Origin: Mactra quadrangularis
Lineage: Eukaryota > Mollusca > Bivalvia > Venerida > Mactridae
Direction of reading: 5' to 3'
DNA length: 64,000 nucleotides
Assembly: GCA_025267735.1 (NCBI GenBank)
Contig: CM046307.1
Coordinates: 46,853,395 to 46,917,394 of the forward strand
The notes beneath the pieces were generated by a model. The model searched no databases and was not told the origin of the DNA. It saw nothing but the letters and a program-made list of their open reading frames with translations. The translations under genes were made by a program, and so were the position numbers. How positions within the stretch are numbered: position 1 is the stretch's first letter; every line of letters begins with the position of its first letter. Below are positions 22,301-33,520 of the stretch, piece by piece.

Positions 22301-22471
22301 TTTGCCAGTGTCTTACAATATGACATCGGGCTTATGTCTGAGAAAATTCAAGAAAGTGACATCTTATTATTTTATTGAATATGCTTTTTTACCTTATTGT
22401 AAATTTATGAATTTTTTTTTGTTTGTTTTCAGCACTTGGAACCTTTAACTGGTGGAGATGAAACTGTATGA
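10274..22471 (+). CDS. VLDLR: LDL-receptor-family endocytic receptor (VLDLR-like), 16 coding exons, complete
   Basis: Exons: 10274-10334, 10730-10867, 11764-11892, 12495-12617, 12896-13024, 13303-13551, 13978-14097, 14946-15077, 17742-18177, 18599-18841, 19229-19353, 19717-19998, 20305-20664, 20870-20994, 21507-21626, 22433-22471. They total 2811 nt, 936 aa plus TGA; every junction is GT-AG and keeps frame. Order: signal peptide (1-21), eight LDLa modules (about 28-360), two EGF modules (about 361-445; the second opens DIDEC), a propeller with FWTD, three YWTD and YWID, a third EGF (CEFLCLP), a TTQKPAG-repeat stalk, a membrane helix (about 867-890) and a 46-residue tail with FDNPVY at 903-908. 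Eight LDLa modules and the mucin-like stalk fit VLDLR/ApoER2/vitellogenin receptor better than LDLR (seven). Family knowledge: binds lipoprotein at acidic LDLa sites, is internalised through clathrin by FxNPxY, and releases ligand in endosomes. VLDLR versus LRP8 cannot be resolved here. Confidence 0.93.
10730..10867 (+). CDS. VLDLR: VLDLR-like exon 2: LDLa 1
   Basis: Six cysteines, the Trp of the lysine-docking position (LSWRCD) and the calcium box [13 protein letters not shown], with one extra acidic pair before SDE. Phase 1-1. Confidence 0.9.
11764..11892 (+). CDS. VLDLR: VLDLR-like exon 3: LDLa 2
   Basis: TCADGEFSC ... [11 protein letters not shown] ... EDEDPELC. The usual SDE is EDE, with a two-residue insertion before the last cysteine. 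Phase 1-1. Confidence 0.9.
12040..12241 (+). mobile_element. MITE Y (CAGGGCTTTTTTC termini), copy in receptor intron 3
   Basis: Starts CAGGGCTTTTTTCAGTATTT, runs through GGGGAAGCGGCCTTGGGCC and ends near GAGGTCTG, in the same layout as 57,813-58,018 and the reversed copy 60,860-61,064. The most diverged of the three. Confidence 0.65.
12495..12617 (+). CDS. VLDLR: VLDLR-like exon 4: LDLa 3
   Basis: LCPADEIAC ... [11 protein letters not shown] ... [12 protein letters not shown] replaces SDE; the Trp is kept. Phase 1-1. Confidence 0.9.
12896..13024 (+). CDS. VLDLR: VLDLR-like exon 5: LDLa 4
   Basis: TCSDDMHTC ... [17 protein letters not shown], then a Gly-rich QGGPGGC ending. Phase 1-1. Confidence 0.9.
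13303..13551 (+). CDS. VLDLR: VLDLR-like exon 6: LDLa 5 and 6
   Basis: Two modules in one exon: TCDSDQFKC ... [19 protein letters not shown], linker DPVDETEV, then CSPVTDFQC ... [20 protein letters not shown]. The sixth cysteine of module 6 is split over the junction with exon 7. The longer linker between modules 5 and 6 recalls the LDLR 4-5 linker. Confidence 0.9.
13978..14097 (+). CDS. VLDLR: VLDLR-like exon 7: LDLa 7
   Basis: Completes the last Cys of module 6, then ACREDQFQC ... [20 protein letters not shown]. The docking Trp is Leu here. Phase 1-1. Confidence 0.9.
14552..14822 (+). repeat. tRNA-derived SINE family B in receptor intron 7, young
   Basis: Head with GGGTCGGTAGCGCGCC and a canonical B box GGTTCGAATCC; body with GAAGTTTCCGGCCTTGTGGA; tail ACACGGCGTTAACTCCAATA. 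Flanked by an exact 15-bp target duplication TTGAGATTAATTGAT (14537-14551, 14823-14837). Second copy at 38,530-38,785. Confidence 0.9.
14946..15077 (+). CDS. VLDLR: VLDLR-like exon 8: LDLa 8
   Basis: [10 protein letters not shown] ... [11 protein letters not shown] ... REDEDTALC. Lys replaces the docking Trp and EDE replaces SDE. Phase 1-1. The next intron (15,078-17,741) is the longest of the gene. Confidence 0.9.
   Translation, partial: SLHARLLESLIVMVMVPCVFLIPKSVMVETIVYIVKMKTPLSV
15078..17741. other. Receptor intron 8, no further feature seen
   Basis: 2.66 kb of AT-rich sequence. Several 60-80-codon open stretches lack domains and splice logic. No repeat shared with the rest of the window was identified. 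Confidence 0.5.
17742..18177 (+). CDS. VLDLR: VLDLR-like exon 9: EGF 1, EGF 2 and start of propeller
   Basis: A 436-nt exon. EGF 1 is [14 protein letters not shown] ... [17 protein letters not shown], with a long middle loop and no calcium-binding start. EGF 2 is calcium-binding, [15 protein letters not shown] ... [15 protein letters not shown]. Blade 1 then starts at [13 protein letters not shown], and the first canonical motif is FWTD. Vertebrate LDLR genes use separate exons for these modules. Confidence 0.92.
18599..18841 (+). CDS. VLDLR: VLDLR-like exon 10: propeller blades
   Basis: Contains [20 protein letters not shown] and [12 protein letters not shown], the LDV-repeat signatures of the LDL-receptor propeller. 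Phase 2 in and 2 out. Confidence 0.92.
19229..19353 (+). CDS. VLDLR: VLDLR-like exon 11: propeller blade
   Basis: [20 protein letters not shown] then KWPNGLTI, a complete blade core. Enters in phase 2, leaves in phase 1. Confidence 0.92.
19717..19998 (+). CDS. VLDLR: VLDLR-like exon 12: last propeller blades
   Basis: [39 protein letters not shown] and a closing strand ending [11 protein letters not shown], as in the LDLR sixth blade. Confidence 0.92.
20305..20664 (+). CDS. VLDLR: VLDLR-like exon 13: third EGF and Thr/Pro/Ala repeat stalk
   Basis: The third EGF ([14 protein letters not shown] ... CACGDDQTL ... KKTC) closes the propeller module. The stalk follows: heptads of TTQKPAG type (20,518-20,640) made by a 21-bp in-frame tandem repeat with nearly identical units, plus flanking diverged TTKKPAV and TTEKPAG units. 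The dense Thr next to Pro predicts O-glycosylation, as in the O-linked sugar domain of LDLR/VLDLR. An unbroken antisense frame over the repeat is a by-product. Confidence 0.92.
20870..20994 (+). CDS. VLDLR: VLDLR-like exon 14: juxtamembrane and most of the membrane helix
   Basis: [20 protein letters not shown] then [18 protein letters not shown]. One N-glycosylation sequon (NNT). Ends in phase 0 inside the helix. Confidence 0.9.
21507..21626 (+). CDS. VLDLR: VLDLR-like exon 15: cytoplasmic tail with FDNPVY
   Basis: TGCFIF completes the helix. [10 protein letters not shown] is the stop-transfer run and NFDNPVY the FxNPxY signal recognised by ARH/Dab-type adaptors. Ends at NEP in phase 0 with donor GTAAGT. 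Confidence 0.92.
22433..22471 (+). CDS. VLDLR: VLDLR-like exon 16: C-terminus
   Basis: After a polypyrimidine tract and [15 protein letters not shown] then TGA at 22469-22471. Short and hydrophilic, as expected of the end of the tail. It could be skipped if intron 15 is retained. Confidence 0.75.
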   Translation, partial: HLEPLTGGDETV

Positions 22472-25400
22472 TGGACATATTAGTTGATAGTTTGCTTTAT
22501 ATTAAAATGATTGAACCACAATGATGCTCAGCAACTAACTACATCAGAGATTTAACTCTTCAAGTGTTCACATGTTCCAAGTAAAGTGAGCAAAATTCCA
22601 TAGATCTACCCTACTGTTATATGAACATTGTGTATATATTTACACACTTTATGTCACAGTGAGGTGCTCATAACATCTGTTACATGATTGATTGCTAGAT
22701 TCTTCATGATACAACCTCCCTACATGTAACATTTCTTACAACATGAAATGGGATGGTGATATATTCTCCATGATATAAAAAGTTGTCAGTTCAGAAAGGA
22801 AGTTAGAAGTTTAGCCGGTGAATAGACTTGTATGGAACCTTGATCAAGACTCACTGACCATGCTAGAGCTGCTCTTGGTAAATTTAGTTCAACATTCTCT
22901 GGTAACTTTAAGGTTAGAGAATGTTTGGTAACATTGAAGATTAGACCTTGTAGATTCTGTAGAATTTTCACATATAAAAGTGGTCTTGCACATATCAGTT
23001 CTAGCTAGAGTGCTCAGTGATGCCGTCTAGCTGATTTTCTTTGACCCAAACATTGATTGTGAACTTTGGATGAGGAATAATTCTAAACAAAGAGAGATGG
23101 GAAGGATTGCTGAGATAGTTGGCAAAACATTCATTGTTCTTTTACGCTCACATTCCTCATGATAATTAATGTTTTTCCTTGTGCCAAGGTATGTAGTTGA
23201 ATTCATGTTGATGTGATAAATTGATTTAATAATGTGAATTGACACTCTTTCCATGGTGGAAAATGAATATGTATTGTTTAGTAAGTAATGTTTGTAAACT
23301 TATTATTAGGACCTTAGGGAAAGACTTAGAATCTGTCAAGAACTAGGTACCTAAAACATGTGCAATCTTGTTTGTTCTGATTGTTTGTCCTGCATTTTTT
23401 CATGTATCTTCAACAATTTGACATCTGTCTTTCTAGAGAAGTTGGAAGATAGTGTTAAAGTTTATATGTGTACATTTTTTGTTATTATTTCACGGGGTGA
23501 TACATTCCGTATTGTTATTTCTGTCGTTATAACGCCAGAAAGTGTGTAAATGTTTGTACAATTAGTGGGTGAATGTTTTTATATGTAATGTTAGGCACCT
23601 GTCATTGATACCCTGAATTCCCACCCTGAGGTTGTGCGATGGGGGTTGGGTAGACTAGTATTTTTACCTGCCAGTGTCCTCTGCATTGTGTGGAAACAGC
23701 AGGGTAATGTTTTTTACACCAAATATGTATTGGGGTTTAGCCAGTCACTAGTATTTAATAGGGTGTCAGAGGATAAAACCATCCTTATACCTTGAAATGG
23801 TGGATATATTACCAGATGTCTGCTAGGCTCAAAGTCTGAGAGTGAAGGTATCAAATGACTGGTGTATTATATAGATGTATACATTATCTTCATTGTATAG
23901 TACTGATTCTTCATTATTTCTCAAAATTCAACTTATTTTCTTTTATTGTGATATTAAATAATTTTACTTTGTAAAGTATGGAATCATTTTGATTTATATA
24001 AACAGCGTATCATGTAAAAAAAGCTTAGATCATGGCAAAATTTCATAAAATTTGTAAATCTCACAATTTTATCATACTGTAAATTTGTCATCAAACTTTT
24101 ATTTTTTACTTTTGACACAAGATCATTTAATTAAATTACAAAAATCTCATGTGCTAGTTTCAATAAATCCTTTGAAGAAAAAATGTCAATTTAAAGATTT
24201 TATCCAATCTGATAAATCTATAAATATCTGCCATGTATTTTTTCTCATTGTTTACATATGGTAGAAAAATCATGAATTTCTACTGGTGCTTATCTAATGT
24301 TTTCTATGTCAGTATTTATGATCTGTCTGATATAACAAAGTTCTCTCATTTGTTAGGTCATGAGGTGTATTTCTCTTGAGGAAAAAGTCAGAACTTAATC
24401 TTTGTATAAAATGCAAGTTTCATTGTTCAATTCCTGTCATAATAAGTTATGTTTTGGTCAGTGTGCCATGTTGATTCCTTACTTGTAGTGCTAGGCTATC
24501 AGTTTTAGGTTTTATGTGACTGTGTTGTCCTGTTTTAGTTTTGAAGAAATGTTTTGTGTCATATTTGTAAATAGTTCCATCATCACCATCATTAAATAGA
24601 GAAAGAGTTTAATCTGTCTAAATTATCTAATATTAAACACTGGTTGATTTGAATGTGCTGTATAAACTTTAATCTGTACCCCCATCTTAACCAGCTTGAA
24701 TGCTCGAAGGATCCTGATTAAGGAGTTCTTTTTGTTTAAGATGGAGAAGGGCTAAAACTGGGACTTACAAAGGGTCAGATATAGAGCTTTTACTGTATGT
24801 ACTGAAGACCTAATTACATCTGCCAAGTTGTTTTATGATTCTCCAATAAATTATTTCAGTAAAGAAGGTATTACGTTTTGAACATAAATCACTTATCTGT
24901 TATAAATTATTACTTTAAAATTTTAGAATTTTTAGTCAGCATGTAAATTATCTTAGTTTACTAATCAATCATTTTCCTTCAGTGTTCAATATTATACGGT
25001 TTATCATTCGCTCATATATCTCATATTTCACATTACTTGTATTTATTTAGTTAGCTTTCTAAAAGCAACTAAGAGTATTGTTATTTAACTTGTGATAATT
25101 ATGAGTACAAGATGATATCTGAGTAGATTTACTTGTTTTCTCTATTTAAGAAAGCATCATTATACAGCTGAGTTATAATTTCAAAATCAATTTTTTGTCT
25201 GTCCAGTTCAGTCCAGTTATTTAATTTATGGTTGTGAGTCCAAACTTTTTTAGACATTATTTTTGTTGAATATTTTGTGTTATTTTGTAAGATCTGGAAC
25301 AACTTTGCATTTATGTTTGATTTCTTACTTTCCTCGTTTTCTGTTTTTTTCTTACCTATTACTCTCGTTTTTATGTTTGCAATTTACAAATCTTTTTCTA

Positions 25401-26680
25401 TCACTCTAGCATATATTCTATATATCAAAGACTGAATCTCGACTTACTCAATTATTATTTAGTGTATATTTTTGATCTAATCATTAACTGGTTTAAATTT
25501 GTTTTTCGAATTATTTATATTTTTTTTTTGATGAGTGCTTGTTAGTTAAAGATTGAGTTATCATATTTAATTGTGTAAAAGATTACATGTACATATTGTA
25601 ATATATTTCATCGTACCATTGTATGATTGAAAGCACTTTAGTGCTGTAATGATTGCGTACAGTTTATATGATTTTAGTGCTGAATTGGATTGGAATAAGT
25701 GCTGAGATGATAAGTATTTGTAAATATTTGATTGAATGTTGATTTAGTATTTTGTTGGTCATAAGAAATATGTGCTATTGTTGCTTTTAAAATCCAAATA
25801 GACAGTTAACACACATATATATGATACTTACATAAATTCATATTTATTAAAGATATATTTAATATGTCAGTATATCATTTCTTTACATTATATTTCTGAA
25901 ATAATTGTATCACTAAATATTATATTTTTATAAAAAAAGTAAATATTACACCCTTTTTTACTTCATTAATACTTTCCCCTTTTTGCTATATACACCATCA
26001 GAATGCCTTTGTTTTAATATGCAAGGAGAACTTTTTTCATGCAACTTCCATGGGAGATCAGTCAGTGTTGTTGTTGTTGTTGATTAAATTGGAGCAATCT
26101 GATTGCTCGAAAATAAAATGGTCTGAATTTATTTATCTTAGAAATGATGATACTTCATGTTCATTTTTTTACTTACTTAACTTAATTACTTACATTTTTT
26201 AGTGTTTTATTTTGGACTAGAATGTATTATTTCTTGTTTTTAGATGAATAAGTATCAAATCATGAGTTCCTAGTCTTGCATATTGCAAACATGTGACTGT
26301 TACAATATATTTTAATATTTAATTATTCTTATCTCATACAGGGAGTAAAAACCCTCATGTGTTGGTTTTGTTCTTGTTAAGTCTTGACTTTCGTTGATGT
26401 TAATAAATCTACGATAACATGCTGATCTGTAATCAATGGAATGCACGTTGAAGTATTTCCTGCATGTAAAACATGAATGGTTTCTGATGGTTCACTTTTC
26501 TTTTTAGTGACAACAAAATGTATAAATGTTAAAAATTATTTATTAGTATGTATGAAATAGTTTATGTTCTTGTTGCATAATCGTGCTTATGTTTAGTAAT
26601 ATAATGTGTCAATTTTTGATAAAATGCATTTTGAAATAAAAAAGATTAAAAATGTTTGAATAAAAAACGAATCTTTGTTT
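22472..26680 (+). other. Probable 3'UTR of the VLDLR-like gene
   Basis: About 4.2 kb of U-rich sequence without coding potential or clear transposons and with many ATTTA pentamers. AATAAA hexamers occur at about 24,163 and 24,846 and as a pair at 26,635 and 26,659, the last followed by a U-rich stretch. Vertebrate LDLR-family genes also have long AU-rich 3'UTRs. The end is an inference; shorter forms are likely. Confidence 0.45.
26635..26664 (+). promoter_or_regulatory. Putative poly(A) signals of the receptor gene
   Basis: AATAAA at 26635-26640 and 26659-26664 with a downstream TTTGTTTTATTTG. The most complete polyadenylation signature after the stop codon, but not the only one. Confidence 0.4.
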
Positions 26681-26689
26681 TATTTGAAT

Positions 26690-29600
26690 TTGGTTAGTTA
26701 GAAAGCCGTTTTGAAGAAGATAATAATGTCAGTTATAAAGATAGCTGTGTGCTGATAAATCAACCATGAAAGACTTGGGTTCATTTCTCGCTGTCTAGAT
26801 GGTATAACTCTCATACTTGGTACTGATAGCTCATGAAAATTTATATAAGATCAGTAGATGTTTGATAAGTAAATTCCTTTAAAAATCAAGTATGTTGTTA
26901 AGCTCTGAAGTATGCTGGGTCAGCCTGGTTCAAATGTACATGAAACTCGTACCATACTACCATGAAGCGAAACAACAGCTAGCAGCTTAATTTATAAAAC
27001 TTGATATGTAAAATACATGTGACTAGTTGACACTCAGAACATCCTTGGTAACCCAGGGTATCCTTGGTTAACAATAATACAGGACAAGTTGCCATGTTTA
27101 CTAATGTAATTGGTGATGAAACTAGGTCAGGAGACCCTTAATAAATATGGGCCCTTAAGGTGTCGGCGATCATAGTGATTTCTACTTAACGTAATTTAGA
27201 CCAACATCAAGCTTTCCTCATTATTCTAGCAGTTCGAGCAAATCAAACTGTATCAGTTTATGATGTAAAACTAAACCTTGACAAAATGAAAAATATGGAG
27301 AAAGTTTTCAGGGATTGGTCCTGAAATGCAGAATTTTGGGGACCTTAGAAAGAGTTTTTCTTCATAAAAGTTGCTAAAACATGAAAATCAAGAATTTCAT
27401 AATATTGACAATTCTGTTCTTTCACTGAACAGACTCGCTGACGTATCAAATGTAATACTCTTAATTTGTTGAGTTTAAATCGAGTATCTCATCAAATCAG
27501 TTCTTACTTTCATTTGAGAATAAACTATCTCGGTCAAATTGCGAATTGAAGTATTTTAATTAAAGAATTTGCACCATTTATCTAAGTATCTGATTTACAC
27601 TGCAAGATAGTTTTATTTGCCGCGCGTCTGAAAAGTATAACACCCAAGATTGTTTGTTTGCACACACTTGGTCGTTCATGGTTGTAAAAACTGCTGTAAT
27701 GTTCTATTCATGTAAAGTTAAGTACAGAATAAGTCCTTGATATGATTAATTGTCCCACTTTATATACTTCCAATGATAAACTCGTCTGCACAAAATGCGG
27801 TTTGATAGGTAATGCATGTCTGCGCAGTGAAATGTTCGTCTGCTATGATTTCAACATTCGCTGCATTAGACATGCGCTGTGAACTTTTGGTTAAGGTTTT
27901 TTAAGTAACAGAATATCATGGAAAATTTTAGCTGCTCAATGGTGTAGTGTATATTGTAAATTTCTGTTTGAAAAGAGAAAATTTGAAACCCTACATCTGC
28001 CAACCATGAGAGAGCGGTATTAAGAATAGTTTACAAAAAAGCAGTATGAAAACTTATGCTATGGAAGGTTGAATCTTTCATTATCTCAATTTATAAAAAG
28101 CAAGGCCACTTAGTACCTTTTTAAATTTACATTAGTGATTAAAATCATTGATAATAATTTTGAGAAAGTCACTGAAACGTGTAATTGTGTAATTTTATAT
28201 ATTTTTCATGACTATGTCTTCAACTAACTCGTGACTTGAAATTAAAACAGTTTTACAGTAACTCTGAAAATTTTGAAATAATACTTGCATAGAAGTAAAT
28301 TTAATTAAATGAAACATTACTCATTTCCAACATTTGATAAATCGCATGAGAGATAAAGCGCCCCCTGTCAGTGATGTCCCAATGTCTCGGTAAGACTTCC
28401 GTCCCAGATGAAATACGAGAAGTACTCTTCACAATTTTATACGTAATGTAATCGTACCCGGATGAAAAAAATCAACGACTTGTACATGTATGTGTCACAT
28501 TCATGTGGGTAAATTACGAAAGCAGTGTACTTCCTTTTTAAGTTTTATCGCTTGGGAAAGAAAATGAATCAGGAAGATATACTTTTACAAGTACAATGTA
28601 GTGTCAATTTTCTTATTAAATGCCACAATACCAGCAGTTTTATTATCCCACACGTAGAACAATTATTGTGTGTTTTCATGACATAGCACAAACTAACAAC
28701 AGAAAAACAGATCTTCACCAGACTTGACCAGCATGAGATATCTGAATGACTACAATGCCCACCTTCCAACAGTTCTTGGACTGTTGGACTTAATTCTGCT
28801 GTTAGGGTGAACTTTAAGAAATTGAAAACATGCATATCTTTAAAACATTTGGTCCTACATGCATAGCTGTTGTGATTGTATGAAATAGCATTGCTCTCCT
28901 TTCAAATGATACAATCTATTAATATTTTCATAATTCTTAAATTAATACGTCTGAAATAGAATTATTTAATGAAAAAACATCTTTTATATAAATGAAATGG
29001 AAATTTTGGATGGCGTTGTGTAAAAGCTATGACAAAGATAGAATTACATGAAATATAAAATATCTCCTGGATGTTCACTTAAACACCTACATATGTAAAC
29101 ATGCACACCGTGAGTTTTTTCATCTTTTCTGTTCTAGATTACTCCGGTATAATGCCTCGGGAAGAATGTAGACGTTGCTAAGAGGCTATATAATATTGTA
29201 TATATCTTTTAGAAATCTATTGACGTAAATATACAACATGTATGAATACCAAGCTAGATAAATATGAAGAGAGTTTCATCGTAAATAAAGATTATCTATT
29301 TACATGGTGAAATCTACCACGAAGTTGGGATTAAATAAATAAAGACATTTTAAAAACATGTAATATCCACTTTGATACGACAAAATTGACGTATTTTAAC
29401 AAGCACTGGTACATATATAACATTACTTGTACTTTTTGCTAATTTGTTTGATATTGAGAGAGGACGTCCAGAGGGTAAAAGGATGATTTGAATTTTAGTT
29501 TTTAATGGGATGGACTTATCTGTTCGCTATATACATGTAAATATGTTCATACCACGGGCCACGGCTACACTTATACCAAAGTCAAATCTTTTTTAATGGG

Positions 29601-30084
29601 TTAGACGCTGTTTCAACACAATTATTGTCACTTTATACGACGGCTAGCGCACCTAACCTAACCTAGCTGGATCCTCGTCTATAACCAATACTCACACGGC
29701 CGGCAACTCCTCAATATAAATCAACATTATTGTCGATCTATTGGTTAACAGGCTACTAAAGTGACATCTTTCTATCTAGTTCCTTAAGTTTCTTTAAATC
29801 CTTTCCAGGTTCCGCAGACTTATAGCCTAGCAGAATTATACCACTTTTGAAGGGAAGATGACATAATCGCAGAAATATCATCTTTAGCTAAAAGAGGATA
29901 GTTCTACAAGGTATTAACTACCCCTACGGAAAGGTTCGTGCCCGGGACCTCACAACCCAAGCCCGCGTTCAGACCACAGTCATAGAAGATTGGAGAGATT
30001 TGATTGTGTGTGACGTCACAAATAGAAATTAAACCAGATTTCAACTTTTGCAAGAACTACCATATAAACACCAGTATGTAAATT
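26690..30084. other. Intergenic, little recognised
   Basis: No exon found. An 88-codon minus frame at 28,569-28,835 lacks any domain. A tRNA-like SINE head remnant (reverse of GGTCCCGGGCACGAACC) lies at about 29,935-29,990. Confidence 0.4.
29935..29990 (-). repeat. tRNA-derived SINE head remnant (family F)
   Basis: On the minus strand GTGGTCTGAACGCGGGCTTG and GGTCCCGGGCACGAACC parallel the head at 38,094-38,190. Confidence 0.45.
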
Positions 30085-30394
30085 GTGGTCAGTCCGCCCG
30101 TCAAGCCCAGTCGATAGCAAACAAGTCAACTGATTGTATTGATCGAGGGATCGTGGATTTAATTCCCAGGCGGGGCATACGTTTGGAGTTTAATAATGAT
30201 GCAATTTCTCTGGACATTCCCCATCCTACCACTGTTTCTTACTCATGTTGGATAGTTGACAGTCACTGACAAAAGTATGCGCCCAATAACAAGTAAACAG
30301 CTAAATCCAGAGATTTAGTCATTTCAGGTACGGTGACTTTGTTGACTTACCGCCATTATATGACCTATACATTGTGTTGCTACGGCGTTCAAAC
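30085..30394 (+). repeat. tRNA-derived SINE family A
   Basis: Diverged head with GATCGAGGGATCGTGGATTT (B box decayed), body with GACAGTCACTGACAAAAGTA and AGCTAAATCCAGAGATTTAG, tail GTGTTGCTACGGCGTTCAAA. It accounts for the 73-codon frame here. Confidence 0.85.
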
Positions 30395-31456
30395 AATTTG
30401 TGATCATTGCTGTAATTTTGTATAGTCAAAAAATTTTTCATTGATTTATTTAATGTTTACTCATTAAATTAACCAAGGGTCATTTCGACATTTAATTGTT
30501 GGCGACGTTCTAGCTGCGGCGGTCGATCCTTCCACCGGACGGTCACGTTTTAAAACGCATGAATTTAAATGCCTCGTCAACTATACCACGAGAATAACAA
30601 TGTGAAATAGAAGCTACAATTGTCTTGTTGTATAATTAATGGTTCATATATGTCGTGTAATTGTTGTATGAAAACAATACTTCAAGAGTACATTAAAACT
30701 GGCAGTATACCAAATGTTTGTATTATATTAAGATTAGCTCGTTACATAATATGAACCTTTCTGACAATGTCATAATTTAGTTTGACGTTGTTATTTACGA
30801 TTCTTGAACGTGTTTTAAGACATCAACATGAATTTTACTTAAATTAGAATCATTTTATCAACAAGTACAGTTGTATGTTAAAAGCTACTAGGTCACTGAT
30901 TTTGGTATATTTTTTTGATATTTTAAAATAACATCTTAGTGTTTGTAATTGTGTTTAGCAAATTAACAGAAATTATGTCGTAATATTTTAAGACAGTATG
31001 ACATTTAGATTGCTAGACATTATGATATATAAGTCACAAAAACATCCTAAAATTATCTTTACTGTTACTAGCAGGGTAGATTTTAACACAAAAATTCACC
31101 GTCATTTACACCAGTATGTCAATGACTCGATATGCACCAAGATTGCCATTATCTCAAAAAATGCTTCCAAAATGTTTGTACAAAATTTTGATAGTTTTAG
31201 AAAAAATATACCAAAAAGTTGGAATCTTTGAACGAACACCTATAAAAGTAAATTTAAAAAAATCGTCTGAAGTGCTCATGGACATTCTAGTTCATACAAT
31301 CATATACAACTTTGATTGGTTGTTACCCTGTTTTGATGAGAGGATACAGTGATTAGAAGTCAGGTATTATAACCACTCGATCATTCATCGTGACCCCTCG
31401 ATCTTTCATCGCGGCCATTCGACCATTCGACCATCAAATAGGTCATAGCTATAAAA

Positions 31457-31706
31457 CAGGCGCGTTGGAGCAGGGGCCGCAGGGCGCGGTCGCGGCCCCA
31501 ATAGTTAATTTTTCATTCCACATATTGAACATCTTGAGGTCTCGTAATAATACTAAGGGTTGCTCTTAAACAGTGGGTACTGAAAGTGCTGGAAATCGAG
31601 TTTCAGAGGCTTACATTTAGAAAAAAATTCGACCGGCGGAAGGGGACTCCCCTCCCGTACCCACCACATCTGTGGCCCCAATATTCAGATCCTTCCTACG
31701 CGCCTG
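31457..31706. mobile_element. MITE with CAGGCGCGTWGGA termini, GC-rich ends
   Basis: Left end CAGGCGCGTTGGAGCAGGGG; right end in reverse complement CAGGCGCGTAGGAAGGATCT. Subterminal GGGGCCGC/GCGGCCCC tracts make a local GC peak. No target duplication seen. Confidence 0.6.
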
Positions 31707-32267
31707 CAAGATAGACTAAAGGAATATAAAGTCGTGTAGATGACTGACGGAAGTTCGGACTTGTTCTTACTAGTTTATAGTAAATAGACTCATGTTAAAA
31801 TGAAAAAATTGTCTTAATTAACTTCAGGTCACATGGTCATTCAATCCATACTGGGCAGTCTAAGCAGGTCATAGCAAGTTGAAACATACAAACCACAAAT
31901 ATACATTGTACAGTAAATTTAACTTAAAGTTCATAAATTGTGACTGTTTCAATGATTAATTTCTCACAAACCAAGCAACATTTGTGAATATCATTGTATA
32001 ACACAGTGCATTTCTTTATATACCGAAACTTTTAACAGTATAAAACAGTTTTCATAATTTGTTTATATGTATTTACATAAATTATTATAATTTGTGACAG
32101 AAACATATATAATTATATCATTATGTCGTGACAACATTAGAGAACTGTTGCTGTTACATATTGTAATGTATGTAATATTTCACCGAGTTCTAAATTACAG
32201 TCCTAATTCAACCCTGTCACATAATTAATCTTTATGTATCTAAATAATCATGTAATTTATTATAATA

Positions 32268-33125
32268 CAGTGTCTGCCAAAAGTTCGGAGACAACTTTTA
32301 GGCCTTACTAGAACGGAAGAGATCTAAATAGCTTTTTATCGAAAATTTGATGACTGTTTATTTTGAAAAGCGCAGTTTGGGTTTATCTTGTTGCTATGGT
32401 TCTATTTATGGTTGAGAGAACAACAGTCACATAAAGCTTTGTTATGGAAAAGAATTATAATGATCATCATCTTCTTCTAATATTGTACATAATCCTCTTT
32501 GGGGCATCGTTTCGGAGCATTTGCTATGTCAGATGCTGAATGTCATACACTTGTAATTCTTACCAAAATAATCATTTGAACAAATAATAGTTCTACAAAA
32601 TTATCATTTTTCAAATCAAAAATTTAAGAATTTTAGTAAATTGCTTTGGTAATCAATAGAGGTGTAACGGTTAACCGATATACCGGTTAATATTGCAATA
32701 CGACTTCTGACGGTTTTTAACCAGTTAGTTTTTCAATAAACCGGTTTTTCTAGTTATGTTCCTTACTGATTGTTCTTATCTGAGTATGAAATGTTTGATT
32801 AGATGTTAAAATGTGTTCGGAAACTTGGAATATTTTCGTAGAGTGAGAGAATAATTATCAAGTCCATTCAAAACCTTTTTTTCTAACTTATTCAAACATT
32901 TGCATAATATGTGTAGATCTTTTGAATATGCAAATATCTATGTACAATGTTGATTAAATAAAGACACGAGCATTAATTCATGCTATGCATGTATGCACAA
33001 AGAACAAGATGTATTGCTATATATTGCAATATATTGCAATACGGGTTTCGTGTATTGCAATATATTGCAATACGGTTTTTACCGTATTGTTACACCCCTA
33101 GTAACCAAACATTTTGATAGCACTG
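32268..33125. mobile_element. Tc1/mariner-like relic, host of a nested hAT element
   Basis: The left end CAGTGTCTGCCAAAAGTTCG is preceded by TA (32266-67). The right end in reverse complement is CAGTGCTATCAAAATGTTTG, followed by TA (33126-27). Without the nested element (32,657-33,100) it is about 400 bp. No transposase frame. Confidence 0.65.
32657..33100. mobile_element. hAT-like MITE (TAGRGGTGTAAC termini) with TATTGCAATA repeats
   Basis: Starts TAGAGGTGTAACGGTTAACC and ends GTTACACCCCTA. Flanks GTAATCAA (32,649-32,656) and GTAACCAA (33,101-33,108) are an 8-bp target duplication with one change. Subterminal TATATTGCAATATATTGCAA repeats. A reversed, end-truncated relative is at 49,640-50,061. 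Confidence 0.8.
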
Positions 33126-33274
33126 TATTTACTGTATATATCTACATATAATTTATGTATATTATATTCATAGACACTGGATCTTGTGTTCTAGAATTTC
33201 ACGTCTATTTTATGAGTAAGAAAAGGACACTCAACTCAACAAGAATGATCAATTACGAGCATATAGGAGAAATT

Positions 33275-33520
33275 AAACGTGGTCGAGTGGATACGACGTT
33301 ATGGCCTGGTAATCTATCTTTGGATAGCCAGCTTCGTTTTGGTTTGAGTCACATCAAAAACATACCTCGTTGTTTCCTTGAGCCAGAAACTTTATTCTAC
33401 TGGTATAGTACTGGGGGAACTAAGAAGCGGACTAGAGTAGTTTATCCAAGTTGTAATAATTTGTTTTATGGTTGAGCTAAAATGAGTTTGAATAGAATAA
33501 GTGGTGTAGGAAGCATATTC
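33275..33520 (+). repeat. tRNA-derived SINE family C, copy 1
   Basis: Head ACGTGGTCGAGTGGATACGA and CCTGGTAATC, degenerate B box (GGTTTGAGTCA), body ACCTCGTTGTTTCCTTGAGC. Collinear with 36,273-36,477. The 106-codon frame over it is repeat sequence. Confidence 0.8.

Noticed and set aside
28569..28835. 88-codon minus frame
   Set aside because: No domain, no splice context, composition of AT-rich noncoding DNA.
33155..33475. 106-codon frame
   Set aside because: It covers a tRNA-derived SINE of family C; homology to 36,273-36,477 is at DNA level and not in a conserved frame.
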